Source: Zonotrichia leucophrys gambelii
Taxonomy: Eukaryota > Chordata > Aves > Passeriformes > Passerellidae
Direction of reading: 5' to 3'
DNA: 64,000 nucleotides
NCBI RefSeq assembly: GCF_028769735.1
Contig: NC_088177.1
Coordinates: forward strand, 12,402,599 to 12,466,598
This document shows, piece by piece, positions 1 through 13,100 of this stretch (position 1 is the first letter of the stretch; the number at the start of each line of letters is the position of its first letter). The position numbers were made by a program, and so were the translations under genes. The notes beneath the pieces are model-generated. The model was not told the DNA's origin. It saw only the letters and a program-made list of their open reading frames with translations, and made no database searches.

Positions 1-10
1 GCTATGTAAT

Positions 11-388
11 TGTCGCAGACATTTCTTCATAGAAATCCTTTCTTTGGGATTTGTCCATCTTCTGGGAAGCAGAGCCCCAGAAAAAGAATGTAAACAAATT
101 GTTATTGGCTGCTGTGAAATGTGGCAGGGGTTCCTGTGATTGCCTCATCTTCCATGTGTACCATTAAGGGCCAATCACAGCAGCAGCTCAGGGATAGATT
201 CCCTGAACACAGAACTTTGTTATTCATTCTTTCTATTCTATTCTTAGCATAGCAGCTCCCTCTTTATTCTTTTTAGTATAGTTATATATAATGTATTATA
301 TATTATATATCAATAAATCAAGCCTTCTGATCAAGAAACAAGATTCTCGTCCTTCTCTCACCCAGAGATCTCCTCAGGTCGCTGTAAT
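11..388 (+). mobile_element. Solo LTR of a songbird-type endogenous retrovirus
   Basis: The element starts TGTCGCAGACAT, has CCAATCACAG boxes near 170, an A/T-rich promoter segment, AATAAATCAAGCC at about 311 (poly(A) signal) and a U5-like tail. It lies between direct repeats of TATGTAAT (3-10 and 388-395), consistent with a target-site duplication, the last bases of the LTR being degraded. No internal retroviral region is attached. It shares its layout and many blocks with the inverted element at 44891-45274. It lies in a UNC80 intron in antisense orientation. Confidence 0.8.
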
Positions 389-927
389 ATGTAATAACAG
401 TGGAAGAAGTACCAACATGGAGAGCTTTTGCTCACTGCCACTGTTTGTCAAGCCTAATTCAGTATTTTAGCACAAGAGTTTCTCTGAAGTGGGCAGTCCT
501 GTACCAAATGCAGTTCCTTTCCTCTCATTTGAGGGAGTACACCAGGGAAGCTCAGTGGGTCCCAACCATTACACTGTAATGCAAAAGCATTGGTAACCAT
601 TTCTTCTGACAACTGTATTAGCACACTCTCACATTAGAAGGACATTCTCACATTAAAAACTAACGTTATCCCAGTTCCCCCTAGATTAATTATCCCAAAT
701 CAACACTCCAGCTTTCAGCAGTCACCAGCTGCGACTCTGCATCAGATTCTGCCTTTGAAGCACTCAATGTTTCCAGGGTCTCTTTCTGAACCAATGCAGG
801 TACCTGACTGTAAGACTGACCCGGAAGTGAGCCCAAACCAAAGCTGTGCCCACCACTATCTGTCCAGCAACCACTCCACAGCATCACCACAACAGCAATT
901 ATTTTCTTACCGCCCACAACCGCTCAC

Positions 928-1189
928 CTGGGTTTTGTGGGTGTTCACCAGGGAGGGTGCAGCAGCCACCATGGAGCTGCTGCGAGGCCGTGGCAGAGGG
1001 GTAACCTCAGGCTCAGGGGGCTTCTCAGGCTTCTCCTGCAGCATGTGCCTCAGCCTCTGCAGGTAGTACATGAGCGACCACTGCGTGCCCTCCTCAGACC
1101 AGTGCGGCTGCAGCAGGCAGCGCAGCACGGCCACGTCGAAGTAGGTGGCGTAACGAGACTTCTGGCACGGGGGAATCACCAAGGACACC
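928..1189 (-). CDS. UNC80: UNC80 exon 8 (leftmost exon in window)
   Basis: The exon is 262 bases: one base completes the arginine codon, then 87 codons from VSLVIPPCQKSRYATYFDVA to PSLVNTHKTQ. The acceptor is gaacag and the donor CAG|gtgagc; it ends in phase 0. It includes the conserved run CLLQPHWSEEGTQWSLMYYL and a proline-rich tail (KPEKPPEPEVTPLPRPRSSS). The next UNC80 exon lies beyond the left edge. Confidence 0.96.
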
Positions 1190-4100
1190 CTGTTCCAAAA
1201 GGCAGAGCAGAAATGTCAGCCCTCACATTCCTTAGGTCTTCTTAGATACTCAGCTCTCTGCAAAAAGTCCTTTGGGATTAAGGTGCCTAACTGATAATTG
1301 AAGGCACCTAACTGGATATTTGGCTTTCAGATGCCCAGAGGACTCCAGCACATGGTGTTAAGTGTTTTCTTGGACAGGGGTGCTTTCTTAAATTGTGATC
1401 TGAAGATGAGCCTCAAGTACCTGTGCTGAGTAATTTGTTCAGCAAGAAGCAGAAAACCCTTGAGCATCTGCAGCTCTGATACTAGCAATGCATATTTAGG
1501 AATGGTTTCGATTAGAACATATCAGGCCTTACTTAAGAAAAAGCAGGCGAGGCAGCAAAGTTAGTTAACCTTTTAAGCTAATTAAATGGATTCCTACATA
1601 AATAAAAGCTACTATTATGAGCATTCTTTGCCAAGGTGCTCTAGAGAAAAGCACCTTTTAAAATGCTCATTATAATTTTATTGCCCTATCAGTTTCCCAG
1701 TGGATTTTAATATGGGAGTTCCTAAGTATTGCAGAAATTAGTGCACACAAAAGCAAGGCGGCTGTAATGAGCTTCATAAATGAGAATCTAGAAAGGCATC
1801 TGTATGTCCTTCATAGAAAATGTTTTTGCAATAAAATGCCCCCAACTTTTTGTTCCTAATGTTTTATACCACTTTTCTACTAGCAGATACAACTGGCCTG
1901 ATCTACCCTCTGGACAGTCAATAGCTGTCAGGAGACAAGCTGTCAGAAAGAAGCAAGTGAACGGGAGTCACAGGAATGAAAATCACATGGTAAGAGGTGT
2001 GAAATCCTGGGGGCGGTGCAGGAACTCTGGACATTTTTTTCTTTTATTTTTTTTTTTTGTCTGCCGACTACACATTTTGAAAGTTGGCACTCCATATTAG
2101 AAGGTCACCTCTGTGTCCTGCTTATTTCTGGGATTTTGGGATTTTATAAAAATTAAGTGTTTTTAGGCACTATATTCTCAGGCATTTGAGAATCATCACA
2201 AGAACATCAGGCTGGTGTTTAGTTGTTTTTGTCAAAAGCCATTTTTATTATCAACTCTGCAAATAGTGGAGACAGGTCATCCTCATCTCCCCCGCATTCT
2301 GAGTGGATGGGTCCAAGGCCATGGTCCAGGAGAGCCCTGGGGAACAGCAGCAACACTGACCCCTGGGAACTCTGAGTGCTCAAGTGTTTGCTGGATCTCT
2401 GCCCTGTGCCCCAAGGCAGGCATGGAGCTGGCCAAGGAGAGAGAAGTGTTCATGGAGCACTGACACCAGCTGGAATCACATGAACCCTGCTCCATCTTAC
2501 ATGCCTGGAAACAGGGAGCAGGTGTCAGGGCTGGGCTTGGATCAACACATGGATGCAGAGCTCAAACTTGCAGAAGAGGGTTTGCTGCCAGCCCCACAAG
2601 CCAATGCTGGAGGCACTTGGAAACTGCAGCCCAGCCTGTGTCAGCATATGCCACACTACACAAAATACACACACTCAGAGTTTCTCCCCTAGTGCTGGAT
2701 TCCAGGTAAAAAGGCTGCAAGTTTGACAACTTTGAGACGAGCTGTCACAAAAACCTGGAAAACTGATTTAGGAAAGAAAACAACGTGAAATGGGAATGTG
2801 CTGTAACATTTTCCCTACAAAATTGATGTGAAGGGTGGTTTTGTCAAAGTTTAGGCTGTGCCACATAGATCTAGCCTGCAAAAAGCAAGAAGTATACTCA
2901 AAGTATCCCAGCAAAGGAAATAAAACCTGTAATTCCAGTAGCAATTATGAAAGGTGTCTGCAAGACCCTGAGCAGTGTATGGGGCTAAATAAACAGCTTT
3001 TCATGCTCCCCTATTCACAGGCTGGAGCAAGGCATGTTCTCCTTAGGAAATATTTGTAACTAAAGTCCTTCCTGCAAGTCTGTTTCCCAGGCAGCCTGTT
3101 CAAGGTAGTAACTGGATAAACGGCTGTGGTTTATTTGCTTCAGGATTAAAATGAATAATCTCTATATGGTGAATTACACTGAGTGAAGGAGCAACACTCA
3201 GCTAAGGTCAGAACAAGCCATTTGTTTAGACAGTTTCTGAAGAACCTGAAATCAAACTCAGTAGTTCATTGAGAGGAAAATCTAGTGCTTGTATAATCAG
3301 CTGATGGCTGTCTGTGACTGCAGGGAAAGTGGAAAAGCAGCCTTCCTTCAACCCCAGGCCAAGGACAAAGGAATACTTTGGCTGTTGGTAAGCAGAGTAA
3401 ACAACATTTGTTCCACAGTTATCTGTTGCTTGGCAACCAAAGCTCCCTGTACAGTTTTAACTCATCAATGAGTTCTGCAAATGAGGAGGCATAATGATGC
3501 TCTCTTCAAAGCCTGTCTGGAGCTTCATCCCCATGGCAACAACCAGACCCTGCTTGATAAATTGATCACCTGATTCTGTCTTCTTAAAAGGTTGCTTATT
3601 TTTTACAGCTGTGCACTCTCTGAGCAGTAGTGTTCACACACAGAAAGGCAGCTCTGTCCCCACCTTCAGTTTTACTGGCTCACATTAATACAAATTAAAT
3701 ACAGATCCAGAAGTGACAACGGGCTTGATTAAAAATCCCAAGGGATTTTGTTTTATCTCATTCCTGATGGGATGAGAGCCTTAAGGAATCACTTTTTCCT
3801 TTGCATCAGTAAAAAAATGCCCAGAGCTCCCATTTGAGAGAGCAGAGCTGTTCCTAGCTGATATTCAGAAAAATCACTCCATCCTCTATTTCTGTCACTG
3901 TAATGAAGCCAGTTCCTAAAACTGCAGTGTTTTGGACATGACATTTCTCAAAAGAGAAAAGCAAAAGGACCAGAGCTTTCAGGTGTTCAAGTGACACCCC
4001 TAAGTCCATAAACACTTAAAATCACAGCCCTCCCTCTGCAAAATCTCTGAAAATACTCATCATGATTTACTGTATGGCCCTACTGAATGTCCAGCACTAC

Positions 4101-7100
4101 TAAAAATCTACTTCTACCTTTCTGTGCCCAAATCTAGATAAATTTATTAGTGCCAAGCTGGAAACCAGAGTCTGAGCACTGCAGGACAAGCTGGAAACAC
4201 ATTTTCATAGCAGTGCTTCTTTGTTAGTCTGCTCCTTTGGGTCAGTAAAGCCAGCCATGCAGCAGGATGCAAAGGAGATATAATGAAGGCAATGGAGAGA
4301 GGCTTCAAGAAATTCTTTGCTAGGGGGAAAGAAAATCTGGTCAGAAGGAAGCCAGATAATACACCAGTTGGCTAAAGGTGAAACTAGCCTGGAAGGGGTG
4401 AACCTGAGGGTTATTATTTTTTGAGTCTTTAATTCCAACATTCTAGAATAGACCAAAGAAACTGCCCCAACAGGCCAGCTAGAGATTTCTCTGAAGAGAG
4501 CAGCACTGAGTAACAAGTGCTGCCATCTTTTTCATCACCCAGAGCTGAGATTTGTTGACTTAAGAATTTGATACCAACATCCAGCACCCTCAGCATGTCC
4601 AGACAAAGGCGCATGCAAGATGGACTTGTTCGACCTCCACCCCTGAATTACATGAGCCCAAGTTTCTCCTGAAGGTCTCTGTACCTGGGATGTGCAGAAC
4701 TCCTCTCTTGGGAGGTTTGGGAGGACACACTTCCCTCCAAGGAATTTCCAGGATGACATGCTGAACCGGAAGCCTTTGGAGGTACAGGATCTGGCTGCGG
4801 TGTCTCACACACCACCTGCAGTCCCTTCAGATAGTTGCAAAAAAGAAAATAAGTACATGAATATATCATAGGTATATAAATGTGTTTATGTCTCCCAGGT
4901 TATTATTATAAATGCAATTCGGGCTTAGACATGACAGTTGCTTACACCATAAAACCACGGAAAAACTGAACAAGCCTGGGGCTTCTCAATACAAGGCATT
5001 GTAGAAGTAAAGGGTACAACGTACATTGTACAGCTCTCTTGGCCAGGAGAATGATTGGGGATGGAAGGGACCTTAAAATCAGGCTCCAACCCTCCTGCCA
5101 TACACAAGATCATGCCTATCAGACAGGATAAGGCCAAGGAGATCCAGACAGATACACCCCACACCCTTTGGTTCCACTGCAAACAAAGCTGGGAGCCTTA
5201 GCTGTGAATAACTAACTTCTGGAGATGAAATACTTTAGGGTGGTAACTGAAAGTTCTCTTTCAATATTTATTGCCCCCTCCTTCGGCACCTTATTCAAGC
5301 TTGTCAAACTTCAGCACAGGATTTACCTCAGTACGTCCACTGTCCAGATTCGGGGATTCACAAGTCACATTCTGATTATTGGTGGGAGAACTTCTCTTGG
5401 CTGAGGAAAGAAGTCAAAGCAGGACATTACAGGAAATGTCTGCTGCACTCTAATGTACCTATTATAAAGTAATATAATAAAAGGATAAACCAGAAAACGA
5501 AACTATTGTCTAAAATATAACAGTAGAAATGGTTTTTAGGACAAGGCCAGACAAAAAGACTTGGAAGCCAAAGCCTTGGAAGCCTAAGCACCCATCTCCA
5601 ATCTCACGATGGCTGAAGCACAAAGGAAAAGTAACCCCTTGCAGTATTCAAAAGTGAATTCACAACCTAGGCCTTCTTTGGACTCTCTTGAAACTATGTT
5701 TTCTAATTTCATAACATGCCGTAAATCAAATTTTACATAGCGGAACCACCTGTGTGCTCTTCACTGTTCATTTTTGTCCAGTACCAGTTTGGGAAAGATT
5801 TCCTCACTCATGTCAGGCTGCTATGACATACTGTCAAGTTACAAATTTCCTATTTTTGATGGTTCTCCCATTTCCTATTTAATTATTATGCAAATGTCAG
5901 TTGACCCTGAGGGGAAACAACCTTAAACCACTCTGAGGTTTGACTAGTTCCTGCAGCATCAACACATTCCTCCATGTACAGAACGCAAGGGTAGCACCAG
6001 GCAAACAAAGGCAAAGCTTTCCCATATCTCAGGAGCTCCACCAGCACAGCAAAGTCACAGACCTGTAACGATGTTCCTGATGGGTTTCACGAGAGCATTG
6101 AAGGCAGAAACTTCAGGCTGCCTGTGCTCCCACATTGGCTGCCAAATGACAAGGCCGCTAGCCAGCCGGAACGTCAGGTCGGACTCCTAAAGAGAAAAAG
6201 AGAACGCTGTTTCCACTCTGCAAAGCCTGTCATGTCTTACAAGAAATAAGGGATGCCATGTGCAGCTGTCCAGTCAGTACATGCTAACTCAAGGGCTACT
6301 GACAGCATTCAGCAGGCTCTATACATGTCAACTACAGCCAGTAAAAAAATCACAGGGAAGTTCCAGTCCAAAAATACACAAAGGCTTTTTTCAATGGACA
6401 TTTCCATCCTAGTCGATGAACCCTGCTTTTCCCTGGACATTAAGCTGTAAGAGAAAAGGCAATTCTTGTTACAAAGTATCCCTTTTAATTATACATAACC
6501 ATTTTTTTAGTATTCAAGCTCAACTTTAGGATTTACACTCTAAGACTTGAGCTTCCCCAAAAGAATATTAAATATTTAAGCATCACTTAGAAACTGAGGA
6601 AACATGTAACAGATTACTATGAAGCAGTAGTACACATTACTGTCCTTATCATTAGCACTGTTAGTACTTGAACTCTGTCAATACATAGAGACACTGGTAC
6701 TACTTCCACCTGTGCTGACCTTGTTTTACATAGGCAGGCAGCTGAAATCATATAAATTAGTCCACAAGTCCATCTTAGCAGGATCAAGGGGCAGCCATGC
6801 ACTTAGCTGACCTCATGTCAGATCTACATTGGGAGACACAGATGTCAGTACTGCCCCAGCCACCCCCATGTGGCAAACAAACATGGTTACAGCAGTTTTG
6901 GTGGTGTAATTTCAGGTGCACAGCACTCTCCTATTGAGATGCCCAAGATGCCTTGGCATTTGGAAAGGATGATGCAGACAGAGCTACAGGAATGGCAGGA
7001 ACCCACTGCTTGTAGCTCCCCAGCCCTTCTATTCCCCATCCTCTGTCAGTGCTCTTTCATCATAATCAACTCACAAGCTTGGTTTTAATTACTGTTTCTA

Positions 7101-10100
7101 CTAATAGCAGCTTGCAAAGCTTTCAGAGCTGCCAGCAGTGACACTGCATTTTCACTTGGCACTGCCAGCTTGTGGTGACATGCCAGCACTTCTACCTACA
7201 GCCATGCACTTCAAGAACTACATGCAGCCCTCAAAGCCTGATTCAAAAACATTTTGCTGAAGGCAAAAACCCTCCCAGAAGTTAGGAATTGAACAGTTGA
7301 GGTCTGTCTATGCAAACATGTGTTATTTCCTTGAGCCCAAGCATTACTCTGGCTATCAGGTAGTGAGTGCTCTTCCCCTGAGACTCAGAAGACACCAAGA
7401 GGACATTGCTCACTTAGTGAACCACTTACATGCCTCATTTAACTCCTTTCCTGCACTTCATTTTGATGACAGAAATGTGCATGCTTTAATTGGCTTTTCA
7501 ATGTTCATCACCCCACTGTTCCAGAGATCTCAGAGATTTTCAAGGTAAATTTGAGGTACTGTTATTAACCCCATCTTGAAAACAACATGCCAGAAAGATT
7601 TATGTTAAAGGTTGGAAGTCCAATCTCTAATAGCCAAGGTCTAGCCCCAGTTTCATTCCATTTATTCAAACAGCAGCCTGCATTTTTGTGTGTAGTGCAG
7701 GGAAGAATTCAGTATTTCTTCCTGTCCTGTCCCAGTAGCCTACAGACAACTACTAAACAAGTATGAACAACCTTGGGCTAAATAAATTAAACACTGCTTT
7801 ACAGGAACTCAGTAGCAGAAGTAGAGAAATAATCTAGTTCTCCAGTCTCACTTTTACCTGCCTGAATCAAAAGATTATCCTTTATCTCCTGTTCCTTCCT
7901 ACTGTTGCAGCATAGAAGGCAGGATTAGAACAGATAGCCCCATCACTTCATGACTTTATAGTCCTTTTTTCAAGGATCTACTCTTTTTCAAGGCCTAGCT
8001 GGAAACAAAAAGGCTAAATGGCAGCCTCCCAGAGCATGAAGAAAATGTCTTGTCACCACATCACTCTGCAAAGCTGATAAATTAAAACTAACAGAGGAGC
8101 CCCAGCAAACAGGAGGCCTGCAGCCTGCTTCACACTTGAGAACAAAGGAATGCTCCATTGCCTTTGCCGCTGCCATGCTTGTAACACTGTCCTGCTAATT
8201 AGCATCATGATGATTAGTAATGACAACAACAAACCCCAGTGGCAGCCCCACTGTGGAATCCCTGAAATCCCAGCAAGGCTTTTCTGAGCAATGGTTGAGA
8301 ATCGCTGGAGCAAGTTAAAGCTCAATCCTTTCTGCAGTTTTCAGGATCCCACAGACCTTGGCCATTCCCAAAGGCTAAGAATGGCTTGCTTTGTATGTTT
8401 TTGTCTTTGTGCTTGCCTGATGCTGTGGTCATTGTTCATGGCACTGGAAGAATTTCTTCCCAATGGCAGCTTGGTAAAATATTTCCAGCAGCACCCCAGT
8501 GTGCACTGTGAGCTGAATTAAATAACCACAGAGGCACAATCATTCCTTTGCTGCCCTTAGCTGCCTCCACACAAGAACCCCATCAGTGTGCCACTTACTC
8601 TAATCCTGTGGACGAGGGGAGCAAAGAGGAACACAAACAGCTCCACGGTGGCCATGGAATTCTGGAAGAACTTCCTCCTGTTATTCTCCTCCTCATCGGT
8701 CACAGCGCTGGGCCGGGGATGTCCTGGAGATCCTTGGTTTTCAGCCTGGTGGATAAAGGCACTGCTGCTCCCTCCCCAGCTGGAGCCTCTGTCTCCTCCA
8801 AATCTGTCATTGCTGCAGTCCTGAGGAGCCTCCAGCAGCATCCAGTGAAGAGTGTGAAGCAGCTTGGTTTCAGCTACTCCAAGCTTATCCTGATGTCCTG
8901 TATGGAAAAATCCATCACATTATCTCACAGGGTTTCCATTAATGATACTGTTCACAGTTGCACTGGAGGCTGGACATCCAACTCCCAGATAAGCATTTGA
9001 AAACTAAAATTCTACCATGAAAAGCACCAGCATTCTGTCTCATTGTATTTGAAATCTCCTAAATCAGAAGCCTCCATTTATTTCCCAGCACTTGGAGTTC
9101 AGTCTCTGCAATGTCAGCTGCAGGGCATGAACAGCAGCATGGGCACAGAGTGGTCCCAAAAGAAACTAACTCAACAGCCTTGTCTGACTTTATTCAATAA
9201 GACAAAATGCCAGTGAGCACTGCAAGGTGCTCAAGCTGTGTCTTGTTCATGTTCTCTACTGGCATGTCTCACTCAGGAAGCAAATTCCTGCTGAAATCAG
9301 TTTAAAAGTAAGTAAAGTAAGTTGGATTTGGATCTACCTCTCTATTGACTAATTGACTATCTGCTGAGAGTCACATGCATTGTTCTAAATAAAAATAGGA
9401 AGAAAAATGCCCAAAAACTGAAGATATTGAAAGTATCTGCTGCAACTGACCACTGCAGCATGCCTTGAAAGAAATACATATTCCTCCAAGGAATCCATGC
9501 CTGCTGGGGGCTAAAATAAGTTCTATTATTGCTGGGAAATAACTAGCAAAATGTTATTGAATACTCTGACTCTTTAGCTCAGAAGACCACTAACTTTACT
9601 GGGGAAAATTTCACACGTTACCCTCCCATAAAAGAGAAAGACAATCATCAAGAAAGGCAATCCCTAGAGGAAACTAATTAGGATTCTAAGGATTTAGAAA
9701 GCGTTGGCACCCTGAGCAGCAATCTGTCACATTTTAGCTGATAGCTTCAATAATGAAAACAAGCTCCCATGAGCACTGACCTAGCTTATTCCTGTTGGAG
9801 AGCAGCGTTGCAGTGCAGTGCAGCACATGAGGGAGAGCAGCCTGGACAAGCTCCCAGCGAGAAATGCTCTGGATGGCTTCAGACAGAGCTGGAGAAAGGC
9901 CATGCAGCTTGTTTTCCACTAAAACTCTTTCAAAAGACTAAAAGAACAAAGGAAAAAAAAAAACATTATGTCTATTTCTTGACATTCCTTCCTACATGAA
10001 GATTTTCAAAAAAATATCTAATTGTATAACTGAAGCAAATTTTATAATATTAGTCCTGAAAAATACAGACTGCAACGAAAGCTCACCAGACATATGGATA

Positions 10101-13100
10101 CACTTGACTAAGAAATGAATGGACCACATAATACATTTTTTTGCACTATAAGAGAATTGAAATATCATCTGTATATTAGTCAGTGCTGACATGAAGCCAG
10201 ACTTGCAGCTCTGCTGGGTAAAGCCATTAATCCTGTTAGAAGTCACAGGAGCTAGGAAAGTCTTTATTTGTGGAGCTGAGTGCTGGATATTTTTTCACAC
10301 ACATGCTCTTTCAGTTTACTTTAACATAAAGGGCAAACCACTAAAGGTATATGGGCCTTAGGAAATGTTCTCACACGCTGTCACAAAAAATAATCCGTGT
10401 ACAAAATTTTTTTGTCGAGCTATGACGTAATGTTTTTGTGAACACTTACAGAGCTGATGGCTGCAGCAAGTTCATTATTTCCACCTCAATCAACACAAAA
10501 TAAGGCTATCTACCACTGAAATCCCTAAGGAAGCTCCTTACTGTTAGCTGCTTCAACTGTTTCAATAAAATGTTGCTGTGATCAAAGATCCCATTATAGG
10601 TCACAAGTGCAATTATATTCCTCTATTGAAGTACCTTCAGCAAAGATAATGATAATGCACACTCTTTCCATAAATCAGCTTAACCTCATGGTTACCTATT
10701 GGCTGTTTCACCAATTTTACCAAGCTCTGGGCAAACTGTTGCCCAAAAGATGCTTCCAAAGCCCCTCACTCCAGACTCACAAAGCTTCCCCTGCAACACC
10801 AGTCATACCAATTTTTTCTCCTGTAAAATTGAGGGGGTGGTAATGAGAATAAATTTGGTTACAAAGAAGAAGAGCAAAACAATTATGCCAAAACATGTTC
10901 TCCTGAATGAGCAACCACTCCCAAGCATGGCATGCTAACCTGTGCTGACAGGCACTCTCCTGCCTGTGCCAGCAGCTGGGCACATTTGTTCTCTCAGTTT
11001 TTGGGGCCCTGTTTGCTGGTGTGGGCAGACATGAGCTGGGTGTCCTGGTGCAAGCACAGTGCCTCACCATTGTAGTTTTACAGCACCCAGTCCTGCTCAG
11101 AGGCACAGAAACACACATCTATGCTTTAGAGATACCAAACAATCACCAGTGTTGGTATTTGGTACCTTATTGGCACACTGGTATTGCATTTTCTGACTGC
11201 CCACCTACTTGAAACACCAGGATGCAGTCAGAAAATGTAATACACTTTCCTTGTGGACCAAAAGTGGCTGAAATTGGAGGCCATTTGCTGTGATACCTGG
11301 AAAAAAACACTGGCTTCCTGAGGATTAGTCAAAAATAATGCACCATGGGTCATGTTATCAGCAATACGTGTTTCTCAGCACCGGGAATGGATAACCTGTC
11401 TACCAGAGAAGGGATGCTTCAGCTCACCCTTACAGTGATCTGCTGGGGACCACAAGCATGTGAAAGGAACAGTCTCCTGCTATTCAATCCTATCAGCTCA
11501 GGAATGGGGGCAAAATGAAGGGATACTGATGCTTTGAGAGCCCAAACAGAACAGGGAGAAAACTTCCCATTGTAAGGCCTGATTCTGCTCCAGTCAGGAT
11601 TCACAGAGGACAGAGAGGGCGTTGGTAAAAAGACAGAGGTTTAGAGTAAATATCCCAGGAAATGGATTATCACGTAACAAAAGGAGGGAGCAAAGCAGCA
11701 AAGTATCCCCAGAAGAACAAGAGGTGCATTGTTACAAATACCACAAAGTTGGAAAGAGCCAGTGACAAACATGAGGTTTTACTTATTTTTATCAAAAGAG
11801 GACAGGGACCACTCCTTAGTCATTGCTCCAGCCAAACACTCCTATTTCCACTCATCCCTTAGCTCTGGGGCTCACTGAATCCTTCATTCAGCCAAGCCAA
11901 GCCCTACAGAAGCCAAAAGGAAGGTCAGTGCAGAGGTAAGCAGTTCCCACCCATTTTAGTGAGCTGGACCAGCTCCCTGAAAGGCTGCCAAGCAACAGTG
12001 CTGCCCTTACTGCATTGAATGACCTCACCTCCAGCAGAGGCCAAACCATAAGCTCACACCTTACTAGAGTTGACAAAGCTGTTCAGTTTGCAGGGCAAGG
12101 GGAGGGGAAAACAAAAAATCACTGGGAACACCAACCCTATTCTGAAGTGACAGAAACACCTTGTTGCTCCCTGGCTTTCTATTCAAGGTCTCATTCCTGG
12201 GTACCTCAATGGCATTAGGTAGAAAGTTCCCCAGCAATTGCCTTCTGCAAGATCTGCCCCACTCTCTGTGTGCTTCAGAAACTCAAGAGGCAGCTAAGGA
12301 GTTTGCAATTTCATCTTTAAATTATTCTTGTATTTATCGCAACATTTTGGGCCGCAGAGCCCTTGTGAAGATTTCCCTTTGTGGTTAGCCACCAGATTCT
12401 TCTGTTCTTTCCAGTCCTGAGCACAAAGCTAAACATTTCTGTACTGCAATGAAAGATTAGCTTCTGGAATAGTTTATCTGATCAGAAGCTTCTGACACAG
12501 AAGTACCATATGTTGCCAGAAAAAATGCAAACACAAAAGCTGCTGTAAGGAAACCACTGAACGCCCAACAGGAACATGCAGTTCTTTGGACAAGCCTTCC
12601 TGAGGAGTTTGCCTGGAGTTCTCTCCAGACACTCAAGATGCAAGGTTCTGTGTTGCTCCTGAGCCTCCTTTTCAGTGTGTTGTGACTCTTCTCTTTCAGG
12701 ACCTGCTGCAGGGGCAGAAGACCTAATTTTCACTCTGCATGAACTAAGCAACTGCTGCTCCAGCTGAGAGGAGCTCCATGCTCAAACAAGAAGGCTGAAT
12801 GAGACCGTCTGAAAAAGCTCCCTGTGAGTCAGAAGACAGACCCTGTCATGCTCTGGGTATGTCTGGAGCCACAGCCTCAGGGCTGCAGCTTGGCTAAGAA
12901 AACAGCTACCTACTTACAGCAGGCTTGCTCAAGCCTGCAACACCCCCCACACCAAAGGCAGATAGAGAACATCTGCCAAGGGGATAGAGAGGGAAGTTGG
13001 TGCCTTGGCTGGAGAAACAGGCCCTTTCAGCAGGGCTGTGTGTGTGTTCAGCTCCCTCAGGACCACTTACACAAGCATTTTTCCTTTTAGCCTCGTGGTG

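Noticed and set aside
690..917. Additional UNC80 exon next to exon 8
   Set aside because: The 75-codon frame does not resemble the UNC80 segment expected after NTHKTQ and lacks matching splice sites.
8548..9000. 150-codon plus-strand ORF
   Set aside because: It is antisense to UNC80 exon 4, whose protein match and splice sites are clear.
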